Origin: Penaeus vannamei
Taxonomy: Eukaryota > Arthropoda > Malacostraca > Decapoda > Penaeidae
Assembly: GCF_042767895.1 (NCBI RefSeq)
Contig: NC_091573.1
Location: forward strand, 35,120,706-35,143,205
Length of the DNA: 22,500 nucleotides
Reading direction: 5' to 3'
A program made the position numbers and the translations under genes. Shown piece after piece: positions 1 to 19,655 of this stretch; the stretch's first letter is position 1, and every line of letters starts with the position of its first letter. The notes below the pieces were generated by a model that saw only the letters and a program-made list of their open reading frames with translations, was not told the DNA's origin and ran no database searches.

Positions 1-4458
<4,458 letters not shown>

Positions 4459-4527
4459 TTTAGTGGCTGTGGCTTTTCAGGCTACTCACAAGCACACTTT
4501 CCTTTTCTTTTTTTGGGCATGTAGTTC
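4459..4527 (-). other. RNF185: 5' UTR part of the first coding exon, left copy
   Basis: A pyrimidine-rich stretch ending in TTTACAG on the minus strand (complement of about 4528-4535) looks like a 3' splice site 69 bases upstream of the ATG. The transcript probably begins in a separate non-coding exon further upstream. Confidence 0.55.
4482..4520 (-). promoter_or_regulatory. 12-codon upstream ORF, left copy
   Basis: ATG (complement of 4518-4520) opens a 12-codon frame, MPKKRKGKCACE, ending in TAG 23 bases before the main ATG. It is identical in the right copy. A uORF here could lower or regulate translation of the ligase, if the upstream splice site is used. Confidence 0.5.
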
Positions 4528-4596
4528 CTGTAAAGAAAATAAGGAAGGATAAATTTACCCTCTCACAATGGATACATCATCAGATTATTTAGATGG

Positions 4597-4792
4597 TTAA
4601 CCTATTAATGGCTGTATATTTTGAAGCTGAAAATAAAAGATTCCAGGTGGCTACTCTGCCCGCATGCCCTCTGCGGCCTGCTGCTGTGTCAAAGCGTGAG
4701 CCCCGATACAGCGTCACACTGGTGGGATGACCGGCAATGTTTATTTTTTTCAGGTGTCTCATATGTGGGACACCTGTCGTTAGTGGGTTAAA
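4597..4792. mobile_element. TTAA-bounded MITE, left-arm copy
   Basis: About 196 bases, bounded by TTAA at both ends, with imperfect ~18-base terminal inverted repeats (TTAACCTATTAAYGGC against TTAACCCACTAACGAC). Near one end is a near-palindrome, GGTGTCTCATATGTGGGACACC-like (4754-4775). TTAA target sites are typical of piggyBac-type elements; the short length with no ORF fits a non-autonomous MITE. The matching copy at 13318-13512 shows that insertion preceded the duplication. Confidence 0.6.
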
Positions 4793-5271
4793 TGTGACCT
4801 TGGTAATAACACTGTTAAACCTTTCAAGCCAATTCCTGGAGTTCTTGTGTATTCTATTCTTGCTGCAATGGTATAAGGACATGGATAATGTGGTATACTA
4901 ATATGCAGGAGCAAATCTATATTTTCATTTGCTCTTGAAGTTGAAATATAAAACGAAATATGATGAAACTTAGGCTGTCTTAAAGAATTCACACCCACGG
5001 TCTTGAACATTACCTCTGAGCACTTTTTGGGACTGTCAGACAAAAGTACAGTTTCTAAACCTTTCAGATCTGTATACTGACAAAGAAGTAATAATTGTTT
5101 TGTAATTGTGAGTGTATATATGTGAAGGTATGTTCATATAGGCATATGAAAGACGGAATGTGCATGCATATGATAATTTTGTCACCAGGCACCAATCTAA
5201 ATCACATTATACATATATATCATTGACATTTACTTTTTGTTTTTCCTTTTTCTTCCAAACAAGGATAAAAA
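4793..5271. other. Upstream flank of left copy, no gene seen
   Basis: Matches about 12849-13317 in the right arm. ORFs of 87-97 codons occur at equivalent places in both arms. They show no recognisable family or coding bias and run into the MITE, so I do not call them genes. Confidence 0.55.
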
Positions 5272-5940
<669 letters not shown>

Positions 5941-7860
5941 TTAAGGGGCTAGGGTGATTGAGTGAATTACAGTGTATCTGTCACTGGGGAAGGTATAGGA
6001 ACAATGTTCAAGGAAAAGAGAAGGCTGTTGGAAGACTAGGAGAAGAATCCGGGGAGAGGGGGGGATGTCAGAAATTAGTGTTATAAGAAAGTATAATAGG
6101 AAAAAAGGAAAAGAGGGGAGTAAATGAGGTAGAGCAGGGATTAGTAAAATGGGAAAGGTTAAGGGAGTAGAGCAATTGAATGAATTGCATTGTATCTGTG
6201 ACTGGGGAAGGAATAGGGACATTGTTCGAGGAAAACAGAGGTGGCTGTTGGAGAAGTAGGAAGAGAAGAATCCAGGGGATGAGAAAGGGAGACTGGGGAA
6301 GATGGTGAAGTATCTGGAAGAATGTCTGGAGGGGAGGGGTCTGGAGAAGGACTGTTGTGATAGAGGGGATTCGTATGAGCATTCAGGTGGGAGCTGCAAA
6401 GAGGGTGGGGTATGCTGGGAGGGTGTAGGAGGAAGGCGGAACTTGAGGAGGAGGAGGATGGATATCTGCAAATACTTTCAATGCAGAAGGAGTAGGAACA
6501 GAGGGATTAGGGGGTGGATGAGGGGGCGGAGTGTTCCCTTGGGTCATCTTTAGGGAAGTTTTGGAGGTCTTCAAGGGTTTCTGAAGGGGAGTTGGGTAAA
6601 GAGGACTGAGAAACAAAGGTTCTCTTATGAAGAGAAGAGGAGATAGATATCTGAGGAACAGAAGAAGAGGAAGTCCAACACCATGGTGGTTCATGTAGAT
6701 GAAGCTGGACATCTACTGAACTGGAAAGAAGCTGAAATAATCCATGAAGGATTGAACAAACAAAAGGAAGGTCATGGAAGCTGCATACATCACGATAGAG
6801 AAGAATATGTATTACGTGCGTAACGAGTATGTCACATTCGTCAGGTTATTTATCAGCTCAGATGTAACATATATATGCTATGTATTTGTTCTTATGTAGG
6901 TATGTCTGACAAGGATATAACTGAAACTGGTCAAATACATCCCTTGTATTGTGAAGCTATCCATTCTCATTCATACCTTTTCTACATTTGTCAACAGGAA
7001 TACAGTTCATGCAAAAGGTAACCTTGCCCACTTGTTTTTGGAGGCTCTGTTGAAACAGATGGGTATTCTCAGAATAGGGGGCCGTGGGGTGAATCTCAAG
7101 AATCGATCCCACTTGGCTGGGCCAAAGAGATTACTCAAAAGGTTTGCAGAGATAGGCCAGTAGAAGGATGAGGGTGAGAGGGGGATGGGGTGGTGTGGAG
7201 TGGAGTAGTTCTGTGGGGAGGAGGATGATAAGGATGAATAGCAGTAATAAGGGAACAGGGGGTAGACATTGAAGAGGATCGCACAGTAGGAAATGGAGAG
7301 AATGTTAGGAGAGAGGGAAAGGTGCTTTCTGGAGGTTGAGTAATAACCTGGGTGGATGTTTTGGAATGGATAGAGTTGTTAGTAAGCTTGAGGAGGGGGT
7401 ATTAGTATCAGTGGTCGGAGCCGTGGTCAAAGGAGGGGCAGGGGTTGGAAAACCATCAAAATCAAATTCAGATAGGCTATCTGATGAAGGGGCAAGCCTT
7501 AATGCCCCTATTAAGGGTAAAGAATCCTCATTATTGGCCATAGTGAGCCTGAATAAAATGGAGATAAGAAATGGTCTACCCCTCAGGGTCCCCATAAGGG
7601 TTAAGGGCTAGGCAATTAATCAAGGGAAGACCGTGCCCCTGGCTCCCAGAGGCCACTCATGACTGACACAAAGCCAGCCTTTCATCCTTTCAATACGGCT
7701 CTCACACCTTAGGAATGGGATAGAAGAAGGGGATCAAGAAGATATGGAAGAGGAAAGGGGAGAAGACCAAGTAAAATTAGTTGAGGCGAGGGCTGAGGCC
7801 GAAGGTAGGGGTGATCCCCTACACTGGGCTTCCCACGACAACAACGAGCAAGTTATTGGA
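5941..7860 (-). pseudogene. Decayed retrotransposon-like (non-LTR ORF1-like) sequence, left
   Basis: Minus-strand fragments are open but broken by frameshifts and stops. They include a Ser/Pro/Thr-rich start at 7540 down to 7305 (MANNEDSLPLIGALRLAP...), a segment near 7130-6960 reading PSQVGSILEIHPTAPYSENT then HLFQQSLQKQVGKVTF, and a long Pro/Ser-rich part at 6712-5941. A low-complexity head with a short conserved block resembles gag-like ORF1 of arthropod jockey/X-type LINEs. That assignment is from general resemblance only. The right arm has the same fragments on the plus strand up to its inner boundary. The part at 7397-7860 lies in the spacer and has no partner. Confidence 0.4.
5950..6275. 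repeat. Degenerate tandem duplication, period about 223 bp
   Basis: The block starting GAAGAATCCGGGG near 6043 and the block with GAAGAATCCAGGGG near 6266 share order and wording, including TGTATCTGTNACTGGGGAAGG. The same pair is in the right arm (11821 and 12045, period 224), so it predates the arm duplication. Confidence 0.7.
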
Positions 7861-8588
7861 ATGGAAGCTAAAATAAAGCTATTACAAAATATACAGGAAC
7901 TATGCCATTTCAATTTTTTGGCTGCAATATGTGGTAATATCTGCTATAAACATCATAATTCCACAATGTGACATTCAGGTATATACTGTGATACCTACAA
8001 ATCCTGTATTAAATATAATTATAAATGAATAATACTTTTTATGTGTGCTGGATTCAAATTGATTATGGATATTCTTCTATATAAATGATGTTGAATATGT
8101 ATGAAGTTCAGGATTTATAATTTTTTTTTGTGTCACAAATACAGAATGTAAAAAGGAAGACTTGATGAAAAGGTTGTGAAAAGTGGTGGGATGACTTTCA
8201 TTTTATTGTGTAGAATTGACACGTTTCTAGGACCCTTCCAGAATCTAATCACTTGTCATGAAAACACAACGAGTATAAAAAAGAGGATAGCTGAACTTCA
8301 TATGGGATCATTCTAAAAGATAACACACTGCTAGCTAGTCAAGCAATACCTGTCTTATCATGGGTGTTGCAACATATTTGAACTGATTTAAAACACTGTG
8401 GACTGAAATTAACACTTCATATATGTACAAAGAGACAAGCCTAAACATAAATCTTTTGAAAGACTTAGAAAAAATAAGTAGACACTGGCTTCCTCTATAC
8501 TATCAGTTTTGTTATTGTCTTGGTAATTCTAAGTAATACAGCCGCGCTTATTTGTTATATTTTTTGTTCTCCTACCCCCTTCAATCTT
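7861..8588. other. Non-coding spacer, nothing recognised
   Basis: AT-rich sequence without ORFs, RNA signatures or repeats that I can support. Confidence 0.5.
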
Positions 8589-8631
8589 GGGGGACCCATG
8601 GAGAATTGGGGGTTGAAGGGGGGGGGGGGGG
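8589..8631 (+). repeat. G-run cluster with G-quadruplex potential
   Basis: G5 at 8589-8593, G5 at 8608-8612 and G14 at 8618-8631 lie on the plus strand within 43 bases, about 430 bases from the symmetry axis. Four or more G-tracts can be drawn from these runs. Confidence 0.7.
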
Positions 8632-8700
8632 AGCACACACACGGAAGAAATAGTGCAAGATGCACCGGAGTCAATGTTGCAGAAATCCCGACGAAATTTC

Positions 8701-8717
8701 TTAACCTAACCTAACCC
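8701..8717. repeat. Short AACCT (TTAGG-type) telomere-like motif
   Basis: About three units of AACCT in TTAACCTAACCTAACCC. TTAGG/CCTAA is the usual arthropod telomere repeat. The run is too short to call an interstitial telomere with confidence and may simply belong to the adjoining repeat family. Confidence 0.4.
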
Positions 8718-8905
8718 GGACCCCCTTCCTTGGGGTATTTCCTTACCCTTTTCCTAGGGGTATTTCGCCGTACAAACAAAGCATACCTTCCTAACCCCCT
8801 ACCGGGAGCAAGCCCCCGGACCCCCTTCCCTGGGGGTGTTTCCCTTTTGGAGGCAACTCCCGCACCACTTTTTCCTGGGGTATTTTGCTGTACTTTTCAG
8901 AAAGC
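8716..8905. repeat. Degenerate G/C-rich interspersed repeat units
   Basis: CGGACCCCCTTCC-TGGGG-T-TTTCC occurs at 8716 and 8816. TTCCT-GGGGTATTT-GC-GTAC occurs at about 8752 and 8872. The units interleave at 100-120 base spacing, suggesting a decayed tandem or nested repeat. The base composition is clearly higher in G+C than the surroundings. Confidence 0.6.
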
Positions 8906-8949
8906 TCTCGGTATTTCGAGACAGTTTGAGACATTGAGGTCTGTGGACT

Positions 8950-9426
8950 CTTAGAAAGGCAACCTTTGAATTTGAATTAAAGCTTAACCAGTGAGTTCCC
9001 AACAATCTTATAAACTTCGCCGAGATTTATGAACACTAGTCAATAATTCTATCATACTTTCCTCAGTATATGTAGTGCAGCTGCCTTAATTAGTATTGCC
9101 ATTGTCTTTACTGAAAATTTTGGGTACATTATTTTTCTTGAACAGTTATGGAAAATGAAAAACATCTATATCAATTTTCACAAAATATTGAACCAAAACT
9201 GTGCAAGATAAACTCATATATTTCATTGCGGCAACTTTGTCCCTAATTTCAGATAACTTGTAAATCTAATGATGTATAAAAGAGCCTTTGATTACATAAG
9301 TTAAAGTTCGTAAACACATCAAATTTTATTCTGAAAAAATCTGACGTACTGTTTGTCACTGGGAACTGGTTGGCAATAAATGAGGAAAGTGCAAAAAATA
9401 AAATTTGTTTTTTTTAAGTTCTTCAA
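8950..9426. other. Non-coding spacer at the symmetry axis, nothing recognised
   Basis: AT-rich. No ORF, element or palindrome seen here despite its central position. Confidence 0.5.
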
Positions 9427-9864
9427 TTCCAAAAGTTGTATCTTTTCCCTTTTTGTAAAATCCTATATATTTTCAATAGAAACCATTTGTTCCAAAAGTT
9501 ATATCCTTTCCTTTTTCGTAAAATCCTATATATTTTCAATAGAAACCATTAGTTCCAAAAGTTATATCCTTTAATTTTTTCGTAAAATCCTATATATTTT
9601 CAATAGAAACCATGAGTTCCAAAAGTTATATCCTTTAATTTTTTCGTAAAATCCTATATATTTTCAATAGAAACCATGAGTTCCAAAAGTTATATCCTTT
9701 CCTTTTTCGTAAAATCCTATATATTTTCAATAGAAACCATTAGTTCCAAAAGTTATATCCTTTCCTTTTTCGTAAAATCCTATATATTTTCAATAGAAAC
9801 CATTAGTTCCAAAAGTTATATCCTTTCCTTTTTCGTAAAATCCTATATATTTTCAATAGAAACC
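9427..9864. repeat. Minisatellite, seven copies of a 63/64-bp unit
   Basis: Units begin TTCCAAAAGTT at 9427, 9490, 9553, 9617, 9681, 9744 and 9807; the array ends at about 9864 (TTTCAATAGAAACC). Five of the six steps between starts are 63 or 64 bases with near-identity. The two 64-base units carry TTTAATTTTTTCG where the others have TTTCCTTTTTCG. The first unit is the most diverged (GTTGTATCTTTTCCC). The 63-base units stay open in one frame (21 residues), but the frame changes at the 64-base units, so I take this as DNA repeat rather than protein. Confidence 0.93.
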
Positions 9865-10124
9865 AACTCTTTGAAAAATAAACTTGTGGAGTAAACAAAA
9901 TTCACAAAATAAAACTATAGCAGTGTATGCACTCTAAGGTGATTATGACAAAACTTAACATAATTTCAAGTGCTACATTTATGTATAGAAAGCAGTCAGG
10001 CTCAGTTCCTGTAATTCTGATTCGAGTACATTAATAAAATGTAGGTAATAACTTAAAATCGGCGACATATTGCCGGTCAAACAGACAAAACCCCGACTCT
10101 ATTTCATCATCATAACTGCAACAA
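9865..10124. other. Non-coding spacer, nothing recognised
   Basis: AT-rich sequence between the minisatellite and the GC-box stretch. No supported feature. Confidence 0.5.
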
Positions 10125-10302
10125 CCCGCCCCAAATAATCGAGAAAACAACCCTTCTTGCATATACCATAACATAATCTTCACATCACTCCCCGCCCTAC
10201 AAATAAGACTTCAGTATACCCTAAAAGTAAGAAAATAAAATAAAAATCCCTGCCGTTGTAATGGATGTCAACCTAAGATGGCCCAAGGTTACACCCGTGA
10301 GT
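10125..10302 (+). promoter_or_regulatory. Candidate promoter and 5' splice donor for the right copy
   Basis: Two GC-box-like motifs (CCCGCCCC at 10125, CCCCGCCC at 10190), a YY1-like AAGATGGC at 10275-10282 and a good donor GTGAGT at 10297 occur in this order on the plus strand, upstream of the right copy whose first coding exon has an upstream acceptor. They would make a short non-coding first exon ending at 10296. It lies outside the arms, so the left copy would lack it. This rests on motifs only. Confidence 0.25.
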
Positions 10303-10686
10303 AATATTACTACAATATCAAGCACTGCAGCACGTCCTTTCTTACCTCAAACAACTACTTCGCCGTACAAGATGTGTTTCCCAGACAAATGCTTAGAGTG
10401 AATGATGAAACAGAGTCATAAAACAAATCCAAAATACTGAGGAGGAAAGCCAATAGCAGAAGCGATGAATTCCCGAGCTTTTTATATATACGTGTTACAT
10501 AGACAATGTGTCAATAGAGTACATTTCAGTGCAAATTAAACGTGCGGAGATATTATGGTTATATTGTAGCACAGATTATATCATATATTTTAATCAACTG
10601 CTTTTTCTGTGAATAATATGTAGTCAGGTATTCGAAATCACTCGAAATAATAACACGTGTCCTAATCTACACAACACGGAGCTATT
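10303..10686. other. Spacer next to right arm, nothing recognised
   Basis: No ORF or element seen. Sequence up to 10686 is unrelated to the equivalent position in the left half. Confidence 0.5.
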
Positions 10687-12170
10687 CCTCCTCAAGATTA
10701 CCAACAACTCTGTCCATTCCGAAACGTCCACCAAGGTTATTACTCAACCTCCGGAAAGCACCCTTCCCTCTCTCCTAACATTCTCTCCATATCCTACTGT
10801 ACGGTCCTCTTCTTCAATGGTCTACCCCCTGTTCCCTTATTACTGCTATTCATCCTTATCATCCTCCTCCCCACAGAAATACTCTCCTCAACACCACCCC
10901 ATCCCCCTCTCGCCCTCATCCTTCTACAGGCCTATCTCTGCAAACCTTTTGAGTACTCTCTCTCTGGCCCAGCCAAGTGGGATCGGTTCTTGAGATTCAC
11001 CCCACGGCCCCCTATTCTGAGAATACCCATCTGTTTCAACAGAGCCTCCAAAAACAAGTGGGCAAGGTTACCTTTTGCGTGAACTGTATTCCTGTTGACA
11101 AATGTAGAAAAGGTATGAATGAGAATGGATAGCTTCACAATACAAGGGATGTATTTGACCAGTTTCAGTTATATCCTTGTCAGACATACCTACATAAGAA
11201 CAAATACATAGCATATATATGTTACATCTGAGCTGATAAATCACCTGACGAATGTGACCTCATACTCGTTACGCACGTAATACATATTCTTCTCTATCGT
11301 GATGTATGCAGCTTCCATGACCTTCCTTTTATGTTTGTTCAATCCTTCATGGATTATTTCAGCTTCTTTCCCAGTTCAGTAGATGTCCAGCTTCATCTAC
11401 ATGAACCACCATGGTGTTGGACTTCCTCTTCTTCTGTTCCTCAGATATCTATCTCCTCTTCTCTTCATAAGAGAACCTTTGTTTCTCAGTCCTCTTTACC
11501 CAACTCCCCTTCAGAAACCCTTGAAGACCTCCAAAACTTCCCTAAAGATGACCCAAGGGAACACTCTGCCCCCTCATCCACCCCCTAATCCCTCTGTTCC
11601 TACTCCTTCTGCATTGAAAGTATTTGCAGATATCCATCCTCCTCCTCGTCAAGTTCCACCTTCCTCCTACACCCTCCCAGCATACCCCACCCTCTTTGCA
11701 GCTCCCACCTGAATGCTCATACGAATCCCCTCTATCACAACAGTCCTTCTCCAGACCCCTCCCCTCCAGACATTCTTCCAGATACTTCACCACCTTCCCC
11801 AGTCTCCCTTTCTCATCCCCCGGATTCTTCTCTTCCTACTTCTCCAACAGCCGCCTCTGTTTTCCTCGAACAATGTCCCTATTCTTTCCCCAGTCACAGA
11901 TACAATGCAATTCATTCAATTGCTCTACTCCCTTAACCTTTCCCATTTTACTAATCCCTGCTCTACTTCATTTACTTCCCTCTTTTTCCATTTTGCTGTT
12001 ATACTTTCTTATAACACTCTAATCTGTGACATCCCCTCTCTCCCCGGATTCTTCTCCTAGTCTTCCAACTGCCATCTCTTTTCCTTGAACATTGTTCCTG
12101 TACCTTCCCCAGTGACAGATACACTGTAATTCACTCAATCACCCTAGCCCCTTAACCCCCCCTTTCTACT
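10687..12170 (+). pseudogene. Decayed retrotransposon-like sequence, right
   Basis: Same fragments as 5941-7396 but on the plus strand: the QVGS-LEIHPTAPYSENT / LFQQSLQKQVGKVTF block at about 10970-11090, then Pro/Ser-rich frames at 11331-12060. Small indels relative to the left copy shift frames (for example near 10960), so neither is a working protein. The block starts abruptly at the inner arm boundary and lacks the 5' portion seen on the left. Confidence 0.4.
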
Positions 12171-12210
12171 AATCTCTTCTCTCGTTCACTTACACCCCTT
12201 TTTTTCCCTT
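11821..12210. repeat. Degenerate tandem duplication, period about 224 bp (right)
   Basis: CGGATTCTTCTC at 11821 recurs at 12045, followed by parallel text including CCCCAGT-ACAGATACA. Partner of the left-arm duplication at 5950-6275. Confidence 0.7.
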
Positions 12211-12693
12211 TTCACTACCATACTATTCTTTAACGCTCTTTAATCTTTGACATCTAACGCATTTCCTTTAGCTCCTCTTTATTTCCGACACAATACTTTA
12301 CCATAGTGCTATATGATCTTTGATGTCTAGTACATTTATTTGTTTCAAACATTAAACATTAAACATTTATTTTAGTTTGCCTTTATACATGAAGAAGGAA
12401 ACTTTGATGATGGAACATTTCAAGGTAGATTTAAGGGTTTCTACTTGGGTTAATACATTTTACGTTTTGTTCAACCCTTTTCCTATTAACCCCAGAAATA
12501 TTGGAAACACTCAGGATACTGAAATTTGAAACTGTTGAGTTCGGGCTGTTTTAAATAACCAGATCTATACAAATTTTGATAGACTCATGAATATGTAAAA
12601 GTTTTTTCTTTTCAAAACATAGCCATCATTCTACAATATGACAGAAAATAATTAAGTGAATTATGTGTCTGCCCATGGCACTCTAGGAGCAAG

Positions 12694-12695
<2 letters not shown>
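12171..12695. other. Non-coding arm sequence, nothing recognised
   Basis: Counterpart of 5410-5940. No supported feature. Confidence 0.5.
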
Positions 12696-12782
<87 letters not shown>

Positions 12783-12848
12783 CTCTCTCTCTTTCTCTTT
12801 CTTTCTTTTTCTCTCTCTCTCTCTCTCTCTCACCCTCACTCTCTCTCT
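12696..12848. repeat. (CT)n microsatellite
   Basis: Long CT run to 12779, then an imperfect CT/CTTT section to 12848. Partner of 5272-5409, but without the GTGAGA-type hexamer array. Confidence 0.96.
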
Positions 12849-13317
12849 GTTTTTATCCTTGTTTGGAAGAAAAAGGGAAAAAAAAAAGATATATATGTAT
12901 ATTGGGATTTAGATTGGTGCCTGGTGACAAAATTATCATATGCATGCACATTCCGTCTTTCATATGCCTATATGAACATGCCTTCACATATATACGCTCA
13001 CAATTACAAAACAAATATTACTCCTTTGTCAGTATACAGATCTGAAAGGTTTAGAAACTGTACTTTTGTCTGACAGTCCCAAAAAGTGCTCAGAGGTAAT
13101 GTTCAAGACCGTGGGTATGAATTCTTTAAGACAGCCTAAGTTTCATCATATTTCGTGTTATATTTCAACTTCAAGAGCAAATGAAAATATAAATTTGCTC
13201 CTGCATATTAGTATACCACATTATCCATGTCCTTATACCATTGCAGCAAGAATAGAATACACAAGAACTCCAGAAATTGGCTTGAAAGGTTTAACAGTGT
13301 TATTACCAAGGTCACAT
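12849..13317. other. Upstream flank of right copy, no gene seen
   Basis: Counterpart of 4793-5271. The ORFs at 13066-13329 and 13227-13520 overlap each other and run into the MITE, so they are not called. Confidence 0.55.
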
Positions 13318-13512
13318 TTAACCCACTAACGACAGGTGTCCCACATATGAGACACCTGAAAAAAATAAACATTGCCGGTCATCCCACCAGTGTGACGCTG
13401 TATTGGGGCTCACGCTTCGATGCAGCAGCAAGCCGCAGAGGGCATGCGGGCAGAGTAGCCACCCGGAATCTTTTATTTTCAGCTTCAAAATATACCGCCG
13501 TTAATAGGTTAA
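13318..13512. mobile_element. TTAA-bounded MITE, right-arm copy
   Basis: TTAACCCACTAACGACAGG at the left end and the reverse complement of TTAACCTATTAACGGCGG at the right end give imperfect terminal inverted repeats with TTAA on each side. The internal near-palindrome GGTGTC...GACACC is at 13335-13356. It sits 69 bases upstream of the splice acceptor of the first coding exon, so it probably lies in the 5' UTR intron. Confidence 0.6.
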
Positions 13513-13581
13513 CCATCTAAATAATCTGATGATGTATCCATTGTGAGAGGGTAAATTTATCGTTCCTTATTTTCTTTACAG

Positions 13582-13650
13582 GAACTACATGCCCAAAAAA
13601 AGAAAAGGAAAGTGTGCTTGTGAGTAGCCTGAAAAGCCACAGCCACTAAA
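13582..13650 (+). other. RNF185: 5' UTR part of the first coding exon, right copy
   Basis: TTATTTTCTTTACAG ends at 13581 and is a good 3' splice site. The exon then has 69 untranslated bases. An in-frame TGA at 13630-13632 shows that translation cannot start further upstream in this frame. Confidence 0.55.
13589..13627 (+). promoter_or_regulatory. 12-codon upstream ORF, right copy
   Basis: ATG at 13589 to TAG at 13625-13627, encoding MPKKRKGKCACE, 23 bases before the main ATG. It is unchanged from the left copy. The Lys-rich stretch is probably incidental. Confidence 0.5.
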
Positions 13651-17155
<3,505 letters not shown>

Positions 17156-17923
17156 CCAGGAAGGTATTTTACAGAGCCCATTTATTTTGTCTGTCTTTGG
17201 ACTTTCTCTCAGTATCCTCATGATAGAGATTATTCTGTCCAAGAAGCCTTCTTTTTGTGGCTTCATGCCTTGTTGCTGTTTATGCCATGTTGTTAGTGCT
17301 GCTGTTACAACTTTTCATACTGTGTGTTTGTAGAGTTGGATCAATTAGAGGTTGAGTGAGTCATGTTGTTGCCATGCAAGCTTTTTTCTGCCATTTGTCC
17401 TGCTTAGTGTCATCATTGATGTTTATTGCAGTATTATTACATGGATAATTCCAGCTAAAGTTGATTGCCAAGTCTTTTTGTTCAAGAGTGATATAGTTTG
17501 TTTTTTTGTTTAGTAACTCATTAGATCCGGGTGCTTCACTGCCCATTTTGTCAAAAATTCAGCCATTAGGCCTACTTGATTGTGTGCAGTGTCAAGACTC
17601 CTTGCCTCACCTTTGCAATATTATTGTCTCTTTTCCTGCATAAACATTTTTTGCTTCTCTACCATATTTGAAGATGTATATTTGATGTTTGACTTGATGT
17701 ATCAAAGTGGTTATAGACTGTTTTCCTTGCACATATTTCACATAATCTCACGGATTGGTCTATAACTCTGTGCAGTAAATATAACAAAAAGTAACATTTT
17801 GTTACTTACATTATTGTAATATTCAATATCTGTAATACAGTCCTCCATGGAGCAGGCACTCTTCTACTCATGGCTCATGGATGATACATTCCACTCATGT
17901 ATTATTGGAAATAGTATAGGAGC

Positions 17924-17925
<2 letters not shown>
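17156..17925 (+). other. RNF185: 3' flank / putative 3' UTR of right copy
   Basis: Counterpart of 174-944. No AATAAA seen; the nearest variants (AGTAAA near 17775, AATACA near 17834) are weak. If the distal exon is used, this is intron. Confidence 0.45.
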
Positions 17926-17983
<58 letters not shown>

Positions 17984-18040
17984 TTATTTATCTATTTATT
18001 TATTTATTTATCTATTCATTTATTTATTTATTTATTATTT
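17926..18040. repeat. (TA)n followed by (TTTA)n
   Basis: About 26 TA units, then TTTA with TCTA interruptions. Marks the last sequence that can be matched to the left arm. Confidence 0.96.
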
Positions 18041-18578
18041 ACATATGTAGATATACATATGAATATATTTATTTATATGTTTATATATTAAAGATGTATC
18101 AAAGATTATACATCCTGTTTAATAACATAAAATTTTTGCCTTATGTCTACTTTTTGCTTAATGTGAGAATGATTCTTCCATGAATTTGCAGTATCTACAG
18201 GGATCCAATTTTTTCTTACTGTTGTAATTTAATGATAACTGTGAAACTTGATCAAAGAAAGCTAAGTTATAATGTATTTAAAAGTGAAAATCTAAAGGAA
18301 AATTCTAGGAATCTTGAGAATAATACAAAAATGACAGTGATGGCAATGGTTGCAAGATACCACAGAGTATACTCTTTTTCCTGTCTCCATTCCCTTATTC
18401 AGAAAAAGTATAGTTACGCTATGCCAAGCATCCTCCCTGTTTTTTGAAGTCTGTAAGCTTCACAGGTTTTCCTCCGTGTGTGCTTGATGGTAACTCCAAG
18501 AACTGTCACTTTAGTGGAAATCAATTAGTGGTTAGATTTAAATACTTTGATATTTCAGCTAGTTATTATCATAAAGAA
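18041..18578. other. Unique flank beyond the right arm, nothing recognised
   Basis: AT-rich, with no partner inside the window. The short ORFs have no recognisable content. Confidence 0.5.
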
Positions 18579-19399
<821 letters not shown>

Positions 19400-19655
19400 C
19401 TGTGTAAAAGCTTCATACAATTTTATATTTTTAGCTCTTATCACAGATGTGTAACTGGAGATACATAGAATTTTGATGCAAGCTGTGACCAGTATTACAA
19501 GGAGGAGTCACAATCCCTCCTTCCACTTGCCCACAGAGCATAGGTAATTTCTCTATCCCATTCCAGCTGCTGTCATTTTGTTGTCAGCTCTTGTTGGTGT
19601 ACTCTAAATTCCTTTGTCTCTTGTTCCCAAGTGATGGAAATTTTCTCCATTCCAG

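Larger units (their letters stand above)
7397..10686. other. Unique spacer between the inverted arms
   Basis: 3.3 kb with no inverted counterpart in the window. It contains the 5' end of the retrotransposon-like remnant, a G-run, degenerate repeats, a minisatellite and a GC-box-containing stretch, described separately. The symmetry axis is at about 9040-9050. Confidence 0.85.

Noticed and set aside
4589..5043. Two overlapping ORFs (87 and 97 codons) repeated in the right arm at 13066-13520
   Set aside because: Conservation is explained by the arm duplication. They overlap each other and the MITE and have no recognisable domain or splice context.
5941..6471. 176-codon Pro/Ser/Phe-rich minus-strand ORF as a gene
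   Set aside because: Low complexity, shorter and frame-shifted in the other arm, and spans the 223-bp tandem duplication; treated as part of the decayed element.
9427..9864. CRISPR array
   Set aside because: The 63-base units are contiguous with no unique spacers between them, in a eukaryotic context.
9380..9894. Repeat protein encoded by the minisatellite
   Set aside because: The 63-base units stay in frame but the 64-base units break the frame, and there is no supporting gene structure.
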